Shown: positions 19,933 through 32,356, numbered from the stretch's first letter. The stretch: DNA of 50,613 bases from Spirochaetaceae bacterium (GCA_029210985.1 JARGFR010000006.1:1-50613); one strand, 5' to 3'. Translations and numbers: made by a program. Notes: generated by a model from the sequence alone, not told the origin.

Positions 19933-20005
19933 GCCTCTGTAGCTCAGTCGGTAGAGCACAGCCATGGTAAGGCTGGGGTCATCGGTTCAAGTCCGATCGG
20001 AGGCT
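19933..20005 (+). tRNA. tRNA-Thr (GGT anticodon)
   Basis: GCCTCTG acceptor, D-arm AGCTCAGTCGGTAGAGC, anticodon stem-loop CAGCC-ATGGTAA-GGCTG, T-arm ATCGGTTCAAGTCCGAT. CCA not encoded. Confidence 0.95.
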
Positions 20006-20060
20006 TTCCCCGTCCCGCTGGCTGATGACAGCGGGATCTTTTTGTAAGGGAGTAATCAAA

Positions 20061-20237
20061 ATGGCAAAGACAAAAAAAGGCGCAATTGAAAAGATTGCCC
20101 TCCAGTGCAGTGAGTGTAATCGCAAGAACTACACCACTTCCAAAAACCGCAGGAACATCCAGGGAAAGATGGAGTTCCGCAAGTACTGCAAGTGGGACAA
20201 GAAAGTCACACTGCATAAAGAAGCCAAGATCAAATAG
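20061..20237 (+). CDS. rpmG: 50S ribosomal protein L33
   Basis: MAKTKKGAIEKIALQCSECNRKNYTTSKNRRNIQGKMEFRKYCKWDKKVTLHKEAKIK. Confidence 0.95.
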   Translation: MAKTKKGAIEKIALQCSECNRKNYTTSKNRRNIQGKMEFRKYCKWDKKVTLHKEAKIK

Positions 20238-20244
20238 GTTATTT

Positions 20245-20317
20245 AGGCCAGTAGCTCCAACGGTAGAGCGCCGGTCTCCAAAACCGGATGTTGTAGGTTC
20301 GAGTCCTGCCTGGCCTG
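20245..20317 (+). tRNA. tRNA-Trp (CCA anticodon)
   Basis: AGGCCAG/CTGGCCT acceptor, anticodon stem-loop CCGGT-CTCCAAA-ACCGG, T-arm GTAGGTTCGAGTCCTGC. Confidence 0.95.
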
Positions 20318-20343
20318 CAAAGATATTCAAGGGGTAATGCGAT

Positions 20344-20532
20344 ATGAAGAAGATCAAAGCGTTCATCATGGAAAGCTATGGAGAGCTCAAGAAGGTCGTT
20401 TGGCCGAGCCGTGATTCTGTGATGGCTTCCGCTAAAGTCGTGATCGTCTCGACTATCGTATTCGCCCTTTTCTTCGGACTGGTGGATTTCGTCCTTTCTC
20501 AGGGTCTTTTGGCTCTCTTTAATTTCGTCTAA
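20344..20532 (+). CDS. secE: Preprotein translocase subunit SecE
   Basis: 62 aa, ESYGELKKVVWPSRDSVMASAKVVIV plus one TM; position between tRNA-Trp and nusG. Confidence 0.95.
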   Translation: MKKIKAFIMESYGELKKVVWPSRDSVMASAKVVIVSTIVFALFFGLVDFVLSQGLLALFNFV

Positions 20533-20550
20533 AGGCCGGGGGATTCCATA

Positions 20551-21105
20551 ATGGCCAAGGGCTGGTACGTCCTACATACATTCACCGGTTATGAGAACAA
20601 GGTGGAAAAATTCATCAGGATGATGATGGAAGACGGCACTCTCGGAGATGCCGTCTTTGACGTTAAAGTTCCTTCAGAGGAAGTCACCGAGGTTCGCAAC
20701 GGTAAAAAGCGGACTGTGAATCGGAAATTCCTCCCGGGGTACATCCTCGTTGAGATGGACCTGCCTGATCGCGGTTGGAAAATACCGTGCGGCGCCATCA
20801 GGAAAATTCAGGGAGTGACTGGATTTATCGGGTCCGGTCAGAACTCCAAGCCCCAGCCCATTTCGGCGGAAGAGGCTAAAAGTATTCTTCAGAAGACCGG
20901 AGCCATCAAGGCCGAACGCAGAGTCCAGTCCAAACAGGATTTCCAGGTGGGAGAAGAGGTTCAGATTACCGATGGTCCCTTCGAGTCCTTTAAGGGTACT
21001 ATTGAGGTTGTGAACCAGGAGAAAGGCAAGCTTCGTGTCATGGTGGGCATCTTCGGACGCGCCACTCCCGTGGAGGTGAACTTTTCTCAGGTGGATAAGG
21101 GATAG
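20551..21105 (+). CDS. nusG: Transcription termination/antitermination protein NusG
   Basis: [22 protein letters not shown]...; [26 protein letters not shown]. Confidence 0.97.
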   Translation: MAKGWYVLHTFTGYENKVEKFIRMMMEDGTLGDAVFDVKVPSEEVTEVRNGKKRTVNRKFLPGYILVEMDLPDRGWKIPCGAIRKIQGVTGFIGSGQNSKPQPISAEEAKSILQKTGAIKAERRVQSKQDFQVGEEVQITDGPFESFKGTIEVVNQEKGKLRVMVGIFGRATPVEVNFSQVDKG

Positions 21106-21334
21106 AAATTGCAGTCTGCCCGGCATGTAAGCCGGGATGAGATATAGAAGTGGATGTCGGGATGAGCCCGGTATCCGCATGATAGGTTGGCGGGTTGACG
21201 CGTCCAATGACGATCAGTTCGCCTTCTCCGCATCGAGCCCCAAGCAGCAATAGGGGCGAAAGGCATCATGTTGACGCCTTTCTTCGGGAGTCATGCCGTA
21301 TGTATGACGTTTGTACCGCGATAGGAGGCCAGTA

Positions 21335-21766
21335 ATGGCGAAAAAGAAAGTGACGGCGATGATCAAGTTGCAGGTCCCCGCCGGCAAGGCAACTCCGGCA
21401 CCCCCGGTTGGACCGGCATTGGGTCCTCACGGAGTCAGCGCGCCCCAGTTCGTGCAGCAGTTCAACGATCGCACGAAGAACTACGAACCCGGACTCACTA
21501 TTCCTGTGGTCATATCGGTTTACGCAGATCGAAGCTTTACCTTTGAGACCAAGACTCCGCCTGCGGCCGTTCTGATTAAGAAGGCCATAGGACTGGACAA
21601 AGGATCCGCTGAACCCCACAAGGTTAAAGTGTCCAAGATTTCTCGAGATCAGCTGAAGCAGATTGCCGAGACCAAGATGCCTGATTTGAATGCGAACGAT
21701 ATCGATGCAGCGATCAGCATCATCGCCGGTACCGCCCGGAGCATGGGCGTCACGGTGGAGGGCTAA
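21335..21766 (+). CDS. rplK: 50S ribosomal protein L11
   Basis: [34 protein letters not shown]... Confidence 0.97.
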   Translation: MAKKKVTAMIKLQVPAGKATPAPPVGPALGPHGVSAPQFVQQFNDRTKNYEPGLTIPVVISVYADRSFTFETKTPPAAVLIKKAIGLDKGSAEPHKVKVSKISRDQLKQIAETKMPDLNANDIDAAISIIAGTARSMGVTVEG

Positions 21767-21769
21767 GGT

Positions 21770-22444
21770 ATGAAGCATGGCAAAAAATACCGGGAAGCGA
21801 TGGAAAAGGTTGACGTCACAAAAGTGTATGGAATTGAAGAAGGCGTCAAGCTTGTCAAAGATATGGCCTTTGCCAAATTTGATGAAACCGTCGAAGTTTC
21901 GGTCAACCTCAATATGAAAAAGAGTCAGTCGGTTCGGGATACCTTTGTCCTGCCGCATCAATTTGCGGCTGAAAAAAAGGTTCTTGTCTTTGCCAAAGGC
22001 GACAAGGCTAAAGAAGCTGAAGAAGCCGGTGCCGCCTATGTTGGTGCCGAAGAATTGGTCGAGAAAATTAAAGGCGGCTGGTTGGATTTCGATATCTGTG
22101 TTGCCACTCCCGATATGATGAGGGAAGTCGGTAAACTTGGCCCCGTTCTCGGGCGCCGCGGTCTTATGCCTAATCCGAAGACCAGAACGGTCACGATGGA
22201 CGTCAAGGGCGCCGTTGCGGAGCTGAAGCAAGGTCGTATCGAGTTCCGTGCCGATAAGGGCGGTGTTGTTCATATGGCGGTCGGTAAAGTCTCGATGGAA
22301 AGCGATCATGTGAAGGCCAATATTGAAACCTTCCTGGATGAGCTCTCCAAGAAACGGCCGTCGGACGTGAAAGGCGAGTTTGTCAAATCCGCCAGCGTGT
22401 CGTCCACCATGGGTCCCGGCGTCAAGCTGATGGTCCAGGAGTAG
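21770..22444 (+). CDS. rplA: 50S ribosomal protein L1
   Basis: [15 protein letters not shown]...[15 protein letters not shown]. Confidence 0.97.
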   Translation: MKHGKKYREAMEKVDVTKVYGIEEGVKLVKDMAFAKFDETVEVSVNLNMKKSQSVRDTFVLPHQFAAEKKVLVFAKGDKAKEAEEAGAAYVGAEELVEKIKGGWLDFDICVATPDMMREVGKLGPVLGRRGLMPNPKTRTVTMDVKGAVAELKQGRIEFRADKGGVVHMAVGKVSMESDHVKANIETFLDELSKKRPSDVKGEFVKSASVSSTMGPGVKLMVQE

Positions 22445-22453
22445 GGGGAATAG

Positions 22454-22987
22454 ATGGCTGAAATGAAAGTTCAACAGTACAAAATTGATGCGGTCGCCGA
22501 GCTGAAATCCAATTTTGAAGGATTTCGCAGTTTTGTGTTTGCCGACTATCGCGGACTCTCCGTGGAGCAGATAACCGAACTCAGGAATGCCCTTCGCGAA
22601 GCCGGTGCCGAGTTCCATGTTGTCAAGAATAACTACGCCAAGATTGCGTTCAAACAAATGGATCATGAGGATGTGGCCCCCTACTTGGTAGGACCGACAG
22701 CTATCGCCTATTGCGGAGATGAAGCGGGTCCTGTCGCCAAGGCCATGATCAAGCTGGCCAAGGATATGCCGGTTGAGGTGAAAGGCGGTCTCCTTGACGG
22801 AGACGTCTATGATGCCGCCGCGGTGGAAGCGTTCAGTAAGCTGCCCACCAAGTTGGAACTCGTTCAGATGCTTATGGGTACTATGCAGGCACCTGCTCAG
22901 AATATGGTCTACGTGCTCAACGGTATTGCGACAAAGTTGGTTCGGACCCTGGACGCTGTCCGGGAGAAAAAGTCTCAAGAGGAATAG
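22454..22987 (+). CDS. rplJ: 50S ribosomal protein L10
   Basis: FVFADYRGLSVEQITELRNALREAGAEFHVVKNNYAKIA. Confidence 0.97.
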   Translation: MAEMKVQQYKIDAVAELKSNFEGFRSFVFADYRGLSVEQITELRNALREAGAEFHVVKNNYAKIAFKQMDHEDVAPYLVGPTAIAYCGDEAGPVAKAMIKLAKDMPVEVKGGLLDGDVYDAAAVEAFSKLPTKLELVQMLMGTMQAPAQNMVYVLNGIATKLVRTLDAVREKKSQEE

Positions 22988-23118
22988 AAATGATCGGAGT
23001 GTCGGCGTTGCCGAGGCTCCAATTGTTTAAAATTGGGCCTGAGAGCCCGAATGAGCAGCGTCAGTCTTCAAGTGGTTGTCTGCTGTCGCTGACCTAACTA
23101 CAATAAGGAGAAGATAAT

Positions 23119-23499
23119 ATGACTACCGAAGAAATCCTGGATGCCATTGCCGGCATGACTGTTCTCGAAGTTTCCGAACTGGTGAAGGCTATGGAGGAAA
23201 AGTTCGGCGTAACCGCCGCCGCTCCCGTTGCCGTTGCCGCCGGACCCGCTGCAGGAGCCGAAGCCGCCGAGGCTGTTGAAGAGCAGTCCGAATTCGATGT
23301 TGTTCTCACCGGTTTCGGTGACGGCAAGAAGATCGGCGTGATCAAAGAGGTTCGAGCCATCACCGGTTTGGGTCTGAAGGAAGCCAAAGAACTTGTCGAA
23401 GGCGATAACGGCGTCATCAAGGAAGGTGTTTCCAAGGATGAAGCCGCTTCCGTCAAGGAAAAACTCGAGGCCGCCGGTGCGACCGTCGAGGTTAAGTAA
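23119..23499 (+). CDS. rplL: 50S ribosomal protein L7/L12
   Basis: [38 protein letters not shown]. Confidence 0.97.
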   Translation: MTTEEILDAIAGMTVLEVSELVKAMEEKFGVTAAAPVAVAAGPAAGAEAAEAVEEQSEFDVVLTGFGDGKKIGVIKEVRAITGLGLKEAKELVEGDNGVIKEGVSKDEAASVKEKLEAAGATVEVK

Positions 23500-23543
23500 T
23501 CGTTCTGCGATTACGGCCGAATTTCATTAAGTAATTCTCAATT

Positions 23544-23575
23544 AACCACCGGGGCCTTTGAGGCTTCCGGTGGTT
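23544..23575 (+). terminator. Hairpin between rplL and rpoB (candidate attenuator)
   Basis: AACCACCGG (23544-23552)/CCGGTGGTT (23567-23575) with inner GCCT/AGGC stem; only a short T run follows. Confidence 0.6.
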
Positions 23576-23621
23576 TCATGTCTGGGATTAAATCTCGGAA
23601 AAAATGTCCAGGGGGATATGA

Positions 23622-26600
23622 ATGTTCGAAAGAGCGAAAGATCAAAGCCGTTCGTTCATCGGTCACGGTTACGATGAAGTCATCGAACTCCCGGATCTCA
23701 TCGATGTCCAGCTCTCGTCATACGAGACTTTCCTGCAGCGAGAGGCATTGGTCTCGGGCGGGGAATTGAATCGTCAGGGTCTAGAAGAAGTTTTTCAGAC
23801 CGTATTCCCCATCGAGAGCGCCAATGGCGAACTCGTGCTGGACTACGAGTACTATACACTCGATTTTGACGCCGTCAAGCTTTCCGAAGCCGAGTGCAAG
23901 CGGAAAGGGCTCACTTTCGGCGTACCGATTAAAGCCAGGGTCAACTTGGTATTCCAATCCACCGGTGAGATCCGTCAAAAAGACATCTATATGGGCGATC
24001 TGCCCCTGATGACGGACCGGGGTACTTTTATTATCAATGGCGCAGAGCGCGTGGTGGTCAGCCAGATTCACCGAAGCCCCGGAGTGATTTTCAACGAGGA
24101 AAAAGGCGTATACAGTTCCAGAATCATTCCTTATAGAGGTTCCTGGCTCGAGTTTGAAATCGATGCCAAGAAGGAGCTGATTTACGCCAAGATAGACAGA
24201 AAGAAAAAAATCCTCGGGACCGTCTTCCTTCGGGCCCTGGGTTATGATAGTCGTGAGAAAATCATCGATCTCTTCTATGAAAAGAAGAAAGCGAAGCTTT
24301 CAACGAAACGGGATAAGAATGAAGCTCTGGTCGGTTCCATATTGGCGGAGCCTGTTTGGATCGATCAGGAGAGCGGTGAGAAGAAGAAGATGTATCGGGC
24401 CGCCGACAAACTCCATCCCCACGATCTGGATGAGTTGGTGCAGGCCGGTGTGAAGACCGTCAGCATTATCGATATGGATCATGAAGACTCACTCCATTCG
24501 GATATGGTGCTGGAATGCTTCGATCGGGAGGAAACCCGATTCAACAAAGACGATCCCAATCAGGATGAACCGACCAAAGAAGAAGCACTGTCCACCGTCT
24601 ACAGTGTGCTGATGCCCGGTGAGCCCATTACTCTCGATGCTGCGGAACGAGACCTCTCTTCTATGTTCTTTTCGTCCAGACGGTACGATCTGGGCCGGGT
24701 GGGGCGATATAAGCTCAACAAGAAATTCGATCAAGATGAAAATATCGAAGATTTGGTTCTGAATCGAATAGACGTCGTTCTGACGATGAAATATCTCATC
24801 AGCGTTTATGTTGGTGAGAAGCAGGTTGATGATATCGATCACCTGGGCAATCGGCGTGTCCGTTCGGTGGGGGAGCTTCTTGGAAACTCCCTGAAGACGG
24901 CATTCAGCCGTATGGAGCGGATCGCCAAGGAACGCATGAGCCTCAAGGAAACCGAGACTCTTAAGCCTCAGGATCTGGTGTCCATTAAGCCCATCGTAGC
25001 GGCCATCAAGGAGTTTTTCGGATCCAGTCAGCTTTCACAGTTTATGGATCAGGTGAACCCCCTCTCGGAACTGACCCACAAGCGGCGCTTGAATGCTCTG
25101 GGACCCGGTGGTTTGAGCCGTGACAGAGCCGGATTCGAAGTGCGGGACGTCCATTACACTCATTACGGCAGAATGTGCCCCATCGAAACTCCCGAAGGAC
25201 CGAATATCGGTCTAATCGTCTCCCTGGCAAACTATACCAGAATCAATGATTACGGGTTTCTGGAAACGCCCTATCGAAAGGTTGTCGACGGCGTGGCATC
25301 CCGTGAGGTTCAATATCTCTCGGCTATCGATGAGGAGAAATACTTCATTGCCCAGGCCAGCGCTTCCATTGATGAGAAAGGAGCCTTCACCGATAAACTC
25401 GTAGCGGTTCGCCGAAACGGGGACTACACGGTCAGGGAGCCCAGTGAAATCAGGTACATGGATGTATCACCGCGTCAGATTCTTTCGACCGCGGCGTCTC
25501 TTATTCCATTCCTCGAGCATGACGATGCAAACCGTGCCCTGATGGGATGCAACATGCAGCGTCAGGCCGTTCCACTGCTGTTCCCGGAAGCTCCGATTGT
25601 CGGAACAGGGATGGAGAGCAAGGCCGCTTATGACTCGGGTGTTCTCACAAAGGTGGTGAAGGACGGTACGGTTTCCTATGTGTCTTCCACTTTTATCGAA
25701 GTGAAGAACGTCGACGGTGAAACCGATGTCTACGATCTGGTGAAATACCAGAGAACCAACCAGGATACCTGTTTCAATCAGCGGCCAATTGCCAGGGTGG
25801 GGGACAACGTGAAAGTCGGTGATGTTCTCGCCGACGGACCCTCAACCAAATTCGGTGAGTTGGCCCTTGGACGGAATCTGCTGGTGGGCTTCGTACCGTG
25901 GAACGGCTATAACTTCGAGGATGCTGTTCTCATCTCCGAAAAAGTGGTGAAAGAGGATTACTACACCTCAATCCACATCAAAGAGTTTGTTACCGAAGTG
26001 CGGGAAACCAAGCTCGGCCCGGAAAAGCTCACCCGGGATATCCCCAATATGGCGGAAAAATCTCTGGAGCATCTGGACGGCGAAGGAATAGTCCGTATCG
26101 GAGCCACGGTCAAATCCGGGTCCATATTGGTGGGAAAAGTCACTCCCAAGAGCGAAACCGAAACCACGCCGGAGTTCAAGCTCTTGAATTCCATCTTCGG
26201 TGAAAAGGCCAAGGAAGTCAGGGATACCTCGTTGAAACTTCCCCATGGAGTCGGTGGGACGGTCATCGATGTCCAGCGGCTCAAGAGAAGCGAAGGGGAC
26301 GATCTGAACCCCGGAGTCGATGAAGTGGTCAAGGTCCTTATCGCCACGAAGCGAAACCTCAAAGAGGGCGATAAAATGGCAGGCCGCCATGGGAATAAAG
26401 GTGTCGTCGCTCGGGTTCTTCCCGAAGAGGATATGCCCTACACCGATGACGGCATGCCCTTGGACATTTGTTTGAATCCCCTGGGCGTTCCGTCTCGTAT
26501 GAACATCGGCCAGATTATGGAAACCATGCTCGGAATGGCGGGCGCTCAATTGAGCAAGATGTACACGACGCCGGTTTTCCAGTCGGCTTCCACCGAGGAA

Positions 26601-27113
26601 ATCTCTGATGAACTGGAGAAGGCCGGGCTGCACAGAGCTTCGAAAATGACGCTCCACGACGGTTTGACCGGGGAAGCGTTCACGAATCCGGTTTTCGTGG
26701 GCTATATGTATTATCTCAAACTGCATCACTTGATTGATGATAAAATGCACGCCAGATCCACCGGGCCCTATTCACTGGTGACTCAGCAGCCCTTGGGCGG
26801 TAAAGCTCAGTTCGGCGGCCAGCGTTTGGGCGAGATGGAAGTGTGGGCTCTGGAAGCGTATGGTGCCGCCAATACGCTGCAGGAGCTGATGACCATCAAA
26901 TCCGACGACATGACGGGACGTGCCAAAATTTATGAAAGCATCGTGAAGGGCGATCCGGCCACTTCGGCGGGAATCCCCGAGTCCTTCAACGTCTTGGTTC
27001 AGGAACTTCGAGGCCTGGCCTTGGATGTCCGGATCTTCGACTCCAAGGGCAAGCAGCTTCCGTTCACCGAGCGTGACGAAGAGCTGCTGAATCGCCAGGG
27101 CGGACGGTTCTAG
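23622..27113 (+). CDS. rpoB: DNA-directed RNA polymerase subunit beta
   Basis: 1163 aa; [47 protein letters not shown]... Confidence 0.99.
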   Translation: MFERAKDQSRSFIGHGYDEVIELPDLIDVQLSSYETFLQREALVSGGELNRQGLEEVFQTVFPIESANGELVLDYEYYTLDFDAVKLSEAECKRKGLTFGVPIKARVNLVFQSTGEIRQKDIYMGDLPLMTDRGTFIINGAERVVVSQIHRSPGVIFNEEKGVYSSRIIPYRGSWLEFEIDAKKELIYAKIDRKKKILGTVFLRALGYDSREKIIDLFYEKKKAKLSTKRDKNEALVGSILAEPVWIDQESGEKKKMYRAADKLHPHDLDELVQAGVKTVSIIDMDHEDSLHSDMVLECFDREETRFNKDDPNQDEPTKEEALSTVYSVLMPGEPITLDAAERDLSSMFFSSRRYDLGRVGRYKLNKKFDQDENIEDLVLNRIDVVLTMKYLISVYVGEKQVDDIDHLGNRRVRSVGELLGNSLKTAFSRMERIAKERMSLKETETLKPQDLVSIKPIVAAIKEFFGSSQLSQFMDQVNPLSELTHKRRLNALGPGGLSRDRAGFEVRDVHYTHYGRMCPIETPEGPNIGLIVSLANYTRINDYGFLETPYRKVVDGVASREVQYLSAIDEEKYFIAQASASIDEKGAFTDKLVAVRRNGDYTVREPSEIRYMDVSPRQILSTAASLIPFLEHDDANRALMGCNMQRQAVPLLFPEAPIVGTGMESKAAYDSGVLTKVVKDGTVSYVSSTFIEVKNVDGETDVYDLVKYQRTNQDTCFNQRPIARVGDNVKVGDVLADGPSTKFGELALGRNLLVGFVPWNGYNFEDAVLISEKVVKEDYYTSIHIKEFVTEVRETKLGPEKLTRDIPNMAEKSLEHLDGEGIVRIGATVKSGSILVGKVTPKSETETTPEFKLLNSIFGEKAKEVRDTSLKLPHGVGGTVIDVQRLKRSEGDDLNPGVDEVVKVLIATKRNLKEGDKMAGRHGNKGVVARVLPEEDMPYTDDGMPLDICLNPLGVPSRMNIGQIMETMLGMAGAQLSKMYTTPVFQSASTEEISDELEKAGLHRASKMTLHDGLTGEAFTNPVFVGYMYYLKLHHLIDDKMHARSTGPYSLVTQQPLGGKAQFGGQRLGEMEVWALEAYGAANTLQELMTIKSDDMTGRAKIYESIVKGDPATSAGIPESFNVLVQELRGLALDVRIFDSKGKQLPFTERDEELLNRQGGRF

Positions 27114-27122
27114 GAGGAATCG

Positions 27123-30100
27123 ATGAAAGAAATCCAGGATTTCGACAATCTGATGATAAAACTGGCCTCGCCGGAGCAAATCCGAGCGTGGTCGTATGGT
27201 GAAGTCAAGAAACCGGAAACCATCAACTACCGCACACTGCGTCCGGAAAAGGACGGCCTGTTCTGCGAACGTATATTCGGTACCACCAAAGAATGGGAAT
27301 GTTACTGCGGTAAGTTCAAATCGATCCGATATAAGGGCGTCATCTGCGACCGCTGCGGCGTTGAGGTCACCCATTTTAAAGTTCGACGTGAACGTATGGG
27401 ACATATTGAGCTGGCTTCTCCGGTTTCCCATATCTGGTATTACCGGTCCGTTCCTTCTCGAATGGGTCTACTGCTCGATCTGTCCATCGCGGCACTTCGC
27501 AGCATCCTGTACTACGAAAAATATGTCGTCATCGAACAGGGCGATACGGAATTGAAGATGATGCAGCTCCTCACCGAGGAGGAGTTTGCCGAGGCCCGTG
27601 AACGTTTCGGGATGAGCTTCACCGCCGGTATCGGCGCCGAAGCCGTCCGCACACTTCTTGAAAACCTTGATCTGGATGCGCTGTCTGCCGAGTTGCGGGC
27701 CACCATGGTGGACAAGGGTTCGAAGGCCGACAAACGACTCCTGAAGAGGATCGAGATTGTTGAGAATTTCCGTGATTCGGGCAATCGATCGGAGTGGATG
27801 ATTCTTGACGTCATACCGGTCATTCCTCCGGAATTAAGGCCCATGGTTCAGCTGGACGGCGGTCGGTTTGCCACAAGTGATCTGAACGATCTCTATCGGC
27901 GCGTGATCAACAGGAATAATCGCCTCAAGAGGCTCATGTCCCTCAATGCTCCGGATATCATCATCCGGAACGAGAAGAGAATGCTCCAGGAAGCCGTGGA
28001 CGCTCTTTTCGACAACACCAAGAAGAAGAAAGTCGTGAAGGGAGCTTCCAACAGACCTCTCAAATCACTCTCCGATCTTCTCAAGGGCAAACAGGGCCGT
28101 TTCAGGCAAAACCTTCTGGGTAAACGCGTCGACTATTCCGGTCGATCGGTTATTGTCGTCGGCCCCAAGCTCAAACTGCACCAGTGCGGTCTGCCCACAA
28201 AGATGGCTTTGGAACTCTATAAGCCCTTCATCATGAAGAAGCTGGTGGAGAAAGATGTTGTCTACAATATCAAGAAAGCCAAAACGCTCGTTGAGCAGGT
28301 AACACCGGAAGTCTGGTCCGTTCTGGATGAGGTGGTTCGCGAACACCCTGTGCTTCTCAACCGTGCTCCCACTCTCCATAGGCTGGGTATCCAAGCCTTT
28401 GAGCCCATCCTTGTCGAGGGAAAAGCGATTCAGCTGCACCCTCTGGTTTGTCATGCCTACAATGCCGACTTTGACGGTGATCAGATGGCCGTACATGTGC
28501 CCCTGACGCAAGCCGCGCAGATTGAGTGCTGGACACTGATGCTGGCTCCAAACAATCTGCTGAACCCCGCGAATGGTCAGCCGGTGGTGTTCCCGTCCCA
28601 GGATATGGTTCTGGGCCTCTATACCCTCACCAAGGATCGCCCGGGCGACAAAGGTGAGGGCCGTTACTACAGCAGTCCCGAAGAAGTGATGATGGCGGTG
28701 GAGGGCGGTTCTGTATCATGGAACGCCCTGGTGAAAGTCAGGATTAATGGTGAGTTTATAGAGACGACCCCGGGCCGTGTTGTCTTTAACGACCGTCTTC
28801 CGGATGAAATGGAATTCGTCAACCAGACCTTGAGCGACAAGGGCATCAGGGGTCTGGTTATGAAGTCCTTCAAAGACCACGGCAACTACGTCACCTTGCT
28901 GCTCTTGGATATGCTGAAAGACATTGGATTTGAGTTTGCGACAAAACTCGGCGCCACCATTGGTATGGATGATATTCTTGTACCGGATGAAAAGAAGGGC
29001 CTGATTTCCGCCGCCAACGGTGAAGTCGACAAGATCCAGACACAGTATAGGGATGGTCACATCACCTCCGAGGAACGGTACAACCGCGTCGTCGAGGTGT
29101 GGGGTAAGACCAACGAAGAACTGGCCAACGTCATGATGGATCATTTGAAGAACGACCAGGCCGGATTCAACAACGTCTATATGATGGCGGACTCCGGTGC
29201 TCGTGGTTCACGGAACCAGATCCGTCAGCTCGCCGGTATGCGCGGTTTGATGGCAAAACCTTCCGGAGACATCATCGAGCTGCCGATTCGATCGAACTTT
29301 AAGGAAGGCCTTTCGGTTATCGAGTTTTTCATCTCCACCAACGGTGCACGAAAGGGTTTGGCCGATACCGCGCTGAAAACCGCGGACGCCGGTTATCTCA
29401 CACGGCGGCTGGTGGACATCGCTCAGGATGTCGTGGTGAATATGGACGATTGCGGCACCATCAACGGTATCGATCTCTCGGCATTGAAGGACGGCGAAGA
29501 AATCGTCGAATTCCTGTCCGATCGTATTATGGGCCGCTTTACTCTTGAACGTGTAAAGCATCCGATTACCGGTGAAATTCTGGTGGACGTCAATCAGGAA
29601 ATCACCGATGAAATCGCTCTGGAAATCGAAGAACTGGGTATCGAGAGTGTACGGGTCAGAACCGTTCTGACTTGTGAAGCTCAGCACGGCGTGTGTATGA
29701 AGTGCTACGGCCGGAATCTGGCGACCCACAGGCCGACGGATATCGGAGAGGCGGTGGGAATTATCGCGGCCCAGTCCATCGGACAGCCCGGTACTCAGCT
29801 GACGATGAGAACGTTCCACGTCGGCGGTACGGCCAGTACCATTGCCGAGGAGAATCGTGTCGCGAAACACTATCCTCTCCTGGTCCGGGAAATCCAGGGT
29901 ACATCTGTACCTCTGGACGACGGTCAGCAGCTCTTCACCCGTAAGGGCTATCTGATGGTTTCCCGCATACTTGATTCGATCGAACTCAAGAAAGGTGACC
30001 AAGTCATCCCCGCCGACGGGGATAAGGTGATCAAGGGTGAGCCGGTCATCAAGCGGAAGGCTAAGGAAGTGAATACCGAAGAGAATGCTTTCGTGGTGAT

Positions 30101-31373
30101 TCGTGACGACCAGATCCTTCTGGTCGCCCTGGATGAAAAAGTGGATATCAGAAACGGATCCACCATCCTGGTGAGAGAGGGAGATATTGTAGGTGCCGAT
30201 GAATCTATGGCCATCTTCGATCCTTTCAGTGAACCGATCATTGCCGAGATTAATGGTAAGGTAAAGTTCGAGGATATCATTCAGGGAACAACCTTACGGG
30301 AAGAAATCAACGAAGATACCGGAAATATTGAGAAAAAAATCACCGAATCGACGGCCGACACACTCCAGCCCCGAATTGCCATCGTTAATGAAGATGGAGT
30401 GAGTCTCCAGGACTACTATCTGCCTGAAAACTCTTACCTGAATATTGAGGATGGAGTCGCTGTCAGAGCCGGTCAGACTCTGGCTAAGATGCTCAAGGAA
30501 TCTCAGAAAACCCAGGATATCACCGGTGGTCTGCCCAGAGTCGGAGAGCTCTTCGAGGCCAGACGTCCGAAAGACTCCGCCATTCTTGCCCAGATTTCTG
30601 GAACGGTTGAATTTGAAGGCATCAGCAAAGGTAAGCGGTTGGTGACAGTTATTGATGTTTATGGAAATAAGATTAAGCATCAGGTTCCCATGGGCCGTCA
30701 TCTGCTGGTTAGGAATGGCGATCCTGTGGAAGTTGCCGAAGCCTTGTGCGACGGTCCGAAAGACCCCCATGACGTTCTGGAAATCCTGGGTGAAAATGCA
30801 CTGCAGCAGTTCCTTGTGGACGAAGTCCAGGAGGTGTACAGAATGCAGGGTGTGAACATCAACGACAAGCATATCGGCGTTATCATCAGACAGATGATGC
30901 GTAAGGTTGAGATTGTCGATGTGGGAGACACAAACTTTATTTTCGGTCAGCAGGTGGATAAATATCAATTCCGCACCCAGAACGATAAAGTTACTCGGGA
31001 AGGCGGCCAGCCCTCTGTGGCCAAGCCTCTGCTGCTGGGCATAACGAGGGCCAGTCTCAATATCGACAGCTGGATCTCCGCCGCCAGTTTCCAGGAGACC
31101 ACCAGGGTGCTGACAAATGCCGCAATCGCCGGCGATGTGGACAATCTCAGGGGTCTCAAGGAGAATGTCGTCATCGGTCATATCATTCCCGCCGGTACGG
31201 GTATGAAAAAATACAGGGATTTGAAGCTGTTCACTAAGGACACCGAGGACTTAGACGCCCATGTGGCCGATATCCTCGAGCAGCGTCGGCGTGAAGCCGA
31301 ACTGCTCTCTGATGAAGGTGAAGCCGAACCGGTGGCTGCCGATGGAGCATCTGAGCAGGCTCCCAGGTCGTAG
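27123..31373 (+). CDS. rpoC: DNA-directed RNA polymerase subunit beta'
   Basis: 1416 aa; [15 protein letters not shown] catalytic motif, [14 protein letters not shown] zinc site. Confidence 0.99.
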   Translation: MKEIQDFDNLMIKLASPEQIRAWSYGEVKKPETINYRTLRPEKDGLFCERIFGTTKEWECYCGKFKSIRYKGVICDRCGVEVTHFKVRRERMGHIELASPVSHIWYYRSVPSRMGLLLDLSIAALRSILYYEKYVVIEQGDTELKMMQLLTEEEFAEARERFGMSFTAGIGAEAVRTLLENLDLDALSAELRATMVDKGSKADKRLLKRIEIVENFRDSGNRSEWMILDVIPVIPPELRPMVQLDGGRFATSDLNDLYRRVINRNNRLKRLMSLNAPDIIIRNEKRMLQEAVDALFDNTKKKKVVKGASNRPLKSLSDLLKGKQGRFRQNLLGKRVDYSGRSVIVVGPKLKLHQCGLPTKMALELYKPFIMKKLVEKDVVYNIKKAKTLVEQVTPEVWSVLDEVVREHPVLLNRAPTLHRLGIQAFEPILVEGKAIQLHPLVCHAYNADFDGDQMAVHVPLTQAAQIECWTLMLAPNNLLNPANGQPVVFPSQDMVLGLYTLTKDRPGDKGEGRYYSSPEEVMMAVEGGSVSWNALVKVRINGEFIETTPGRVVFNDRLPDEMEFVNQTLSDKGIRGLVMKSFKDHGNYVTLLLLDMLKDIGFEFATKLGATIGMDDILVPDEKKGLISAANGEVDKIQTQYRDGHITSEERYNRVVEVWGKTNEELANVMMDHLKNDQAGFNNVYMMADSGARGSRNQIRQLAGMRGLMAKPSGDIIELPIRSNFKEGLSVIEFFISTNGARKGLADTALKTADAGYLTRRLVDIAQDVVVNMDDCGTINGIDLSALKDGEEIVEFLSDRIMGRFTLERVKHPITGEILVDVNQEITDEIALEIEELGIESVRVRTVLTCEAQHGVCMKCYGRNLATHRPTDIGEAVGIIAAQSIGQPGTQLTMRTFHVGGTASTIAEENRVAKHYPLLVREIQGTSVPLDDGQQLFTRKGYLMVSRILDSIELKKGDQVIPADGDKVIKGEPVIKRKAKEVNTEENAFVVIRDDQILLVALDEKVDIRNGSTILVREGDIVGADESMAIFDPFSEPIIAEINGKVKFEDIIQGTTLREEINEDTGNIEKKITESTADTLQPRIAIVNEDGVSLQDYYLPENSYLNIEDGVAVRAGQTLAKMLKESQKTQDITGGLPRVGELFEARRPKDSAILAQISGTVEFEGISKGKRLVTVIDVYGNKIKHQVPMGRHLLVRNGDPVEVAEALCDGPKDPHDVLEILGENALQQFLVDEVQEVYRMQGVNINDKHIGVIIRQMMRKVEIVDVGDTNFIFGQQVDKYQFRTQNDKVTREGGQPSVAKPLLLGITRASLNIDSWISAASFQETTRVLTNAAIAGDVDNLRGLKENVVIGHIIPAGTGMKKYRDLKLFTKDTEDLDAHVADILEQRRREAELLSDEGEAEPVAADGASEQAPRS

Positions 31374-31420
31374 ATAGGAAGGGAATAGGTTCGGCCTTTT
31401 TCCCTTATCACCATACGGTA

Positions 31421-31449
31421 TTGACCTTTAATGGGCAAACCGCTAATAT
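31421..31449 (+). promoter_or_regulatory. Sigma70-like promoter upstream of rpsL
   Basis: TTGACC-17 nt-TAATAT. Confidence 0.75.
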
Positions 31450-31502
31450 CTCCGTGCTTCGGGGTCACGAGCCGAAAGCATGATGAGGAGTTGACGCATA
31501 AA

Positions 31503-31877
31503 ATGCCGACTATTAACCAATTAGTGAGAAGGGGGCGTAAGTCCTCCTTGAAAAAGACCAACTCACCGGCTCTGCAGTCCTGCCCCCAGAAAAGGGGTGT
31601 GTGCACTCGCGTGATGACCATTACGCCGAAGAAGCCCAATTCCGCCCTGCGGAAAGTGGCTCGTGTGCGCCTGTCCAACGGGATTGAGGTGACGGCCTAC
31701 ATCCCGGGTGTCGGGCACAACTTGCAGGAGCACTCCGTCGTGTGTATTCGCGGAGGCAGGGTGAAGGATCTTCCGGGCGTTCGGTACCACATTATTCGTG
31801 GTACCAAAGATACTCTGGGAGTCGACGGACGCAAGCAGGGCCGGTCCAAATACGGGACCAAGAAGCCCAAAGCGTAG
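31503..31877 (+). CDS. rpsL: 30S ribosomal protein S12
   Basis: [18 protein letters not shown]...[20 protein letters not shown]. Confidence 0.98.
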   Translation: MPTINQLVRRGRKSSLKKTNSPALQSCPQKRGVCTRVMTITPKKPNSALRKVARVRLSNGIEVTAYIPGVGHNLQEHSVVCIRGGRVKDLPGVRYHIIRGTKDTLGVDGRKQGRSKYGTKKPKA

Positions 31878-31885
31878 AGGGACAT

Positions 31886-32356
31886 ATGTCAAGAAGAAGA
31901 GAGACACCAGTCCGGCCCGTCGATCCGGATCCACGGTACGGAAGCAAAGTGGTGACGAAATTCGTCAATAGAATGATGGTTCAAGGTAAAAAATCGATCA
32001 GCTATAATAGTGTGTACGGTGCGATGGCTATTGTCGGTGATAAATCCGGTAAGGAACCCCTTGAGGTTTTCCTGAAGGCTGTGGACAACGTCAAGCCGAT
32101 AGTGGAAGTCAAATCTCGCCGTGTCGGCGGTTCCACCTATCAGGTGCCCGTCGAAGTCCGTGATTCGCGTCGCGAAGCCCTGGCCATGAGGTGGATTATC
32201 AATGCCGCCCGGGGACGAAGCGGACGAAGTATGAGCGAAAAGTTGAGCGCAGAACTTTTGGATGCGTTCAATTCAACGGGTGTTGCCTTCAAGAAGAAGG
32301 AAGACACCTATAGAATGGCGGAAGCCAACAAGGCGTTCAGTAACTACAAGTGGTAG
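31886..32356 (+). CDS. rpsG: 30S ribosomal protein S7
   Basis: [37 protein letters not shown]...; start corrected from track. Confidence 0.97.
   Translation: MSRRRETPVRPVDPDPRYGSKVVTKFVNRMMVQGKKSISYNSVYGAMAIVGDKSGKEPLEVFLKAVDNVKPIVEVKSRRVGGSTYQVPVEVRDSRREALAMRWIINAARGRSGRSMSEKLSAELLDAFNSTGVAFKKKEDTYRMAEANKAFSNYKW

Noticed and set aside
21266-22978. 570-aa minus-strand ORF
   Set aside because: Exactly antisense to rplK-rplA-rplJ; His/Leu/Arg-rich composition with no recognisable domain. A by-product of codon bias.
23119-23300. Ala/Glu-rich stretch in rplL as an unusual low-complexity insert
   Set aside because: This is the normal flexible hinge of L7/L12.
30294-31181. 295-aa minus-strand ORF (and similar at 29208-30002, 25968-26750)
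   Set aside because: Antisense to rpoC/rpoB; shadow ORFs.
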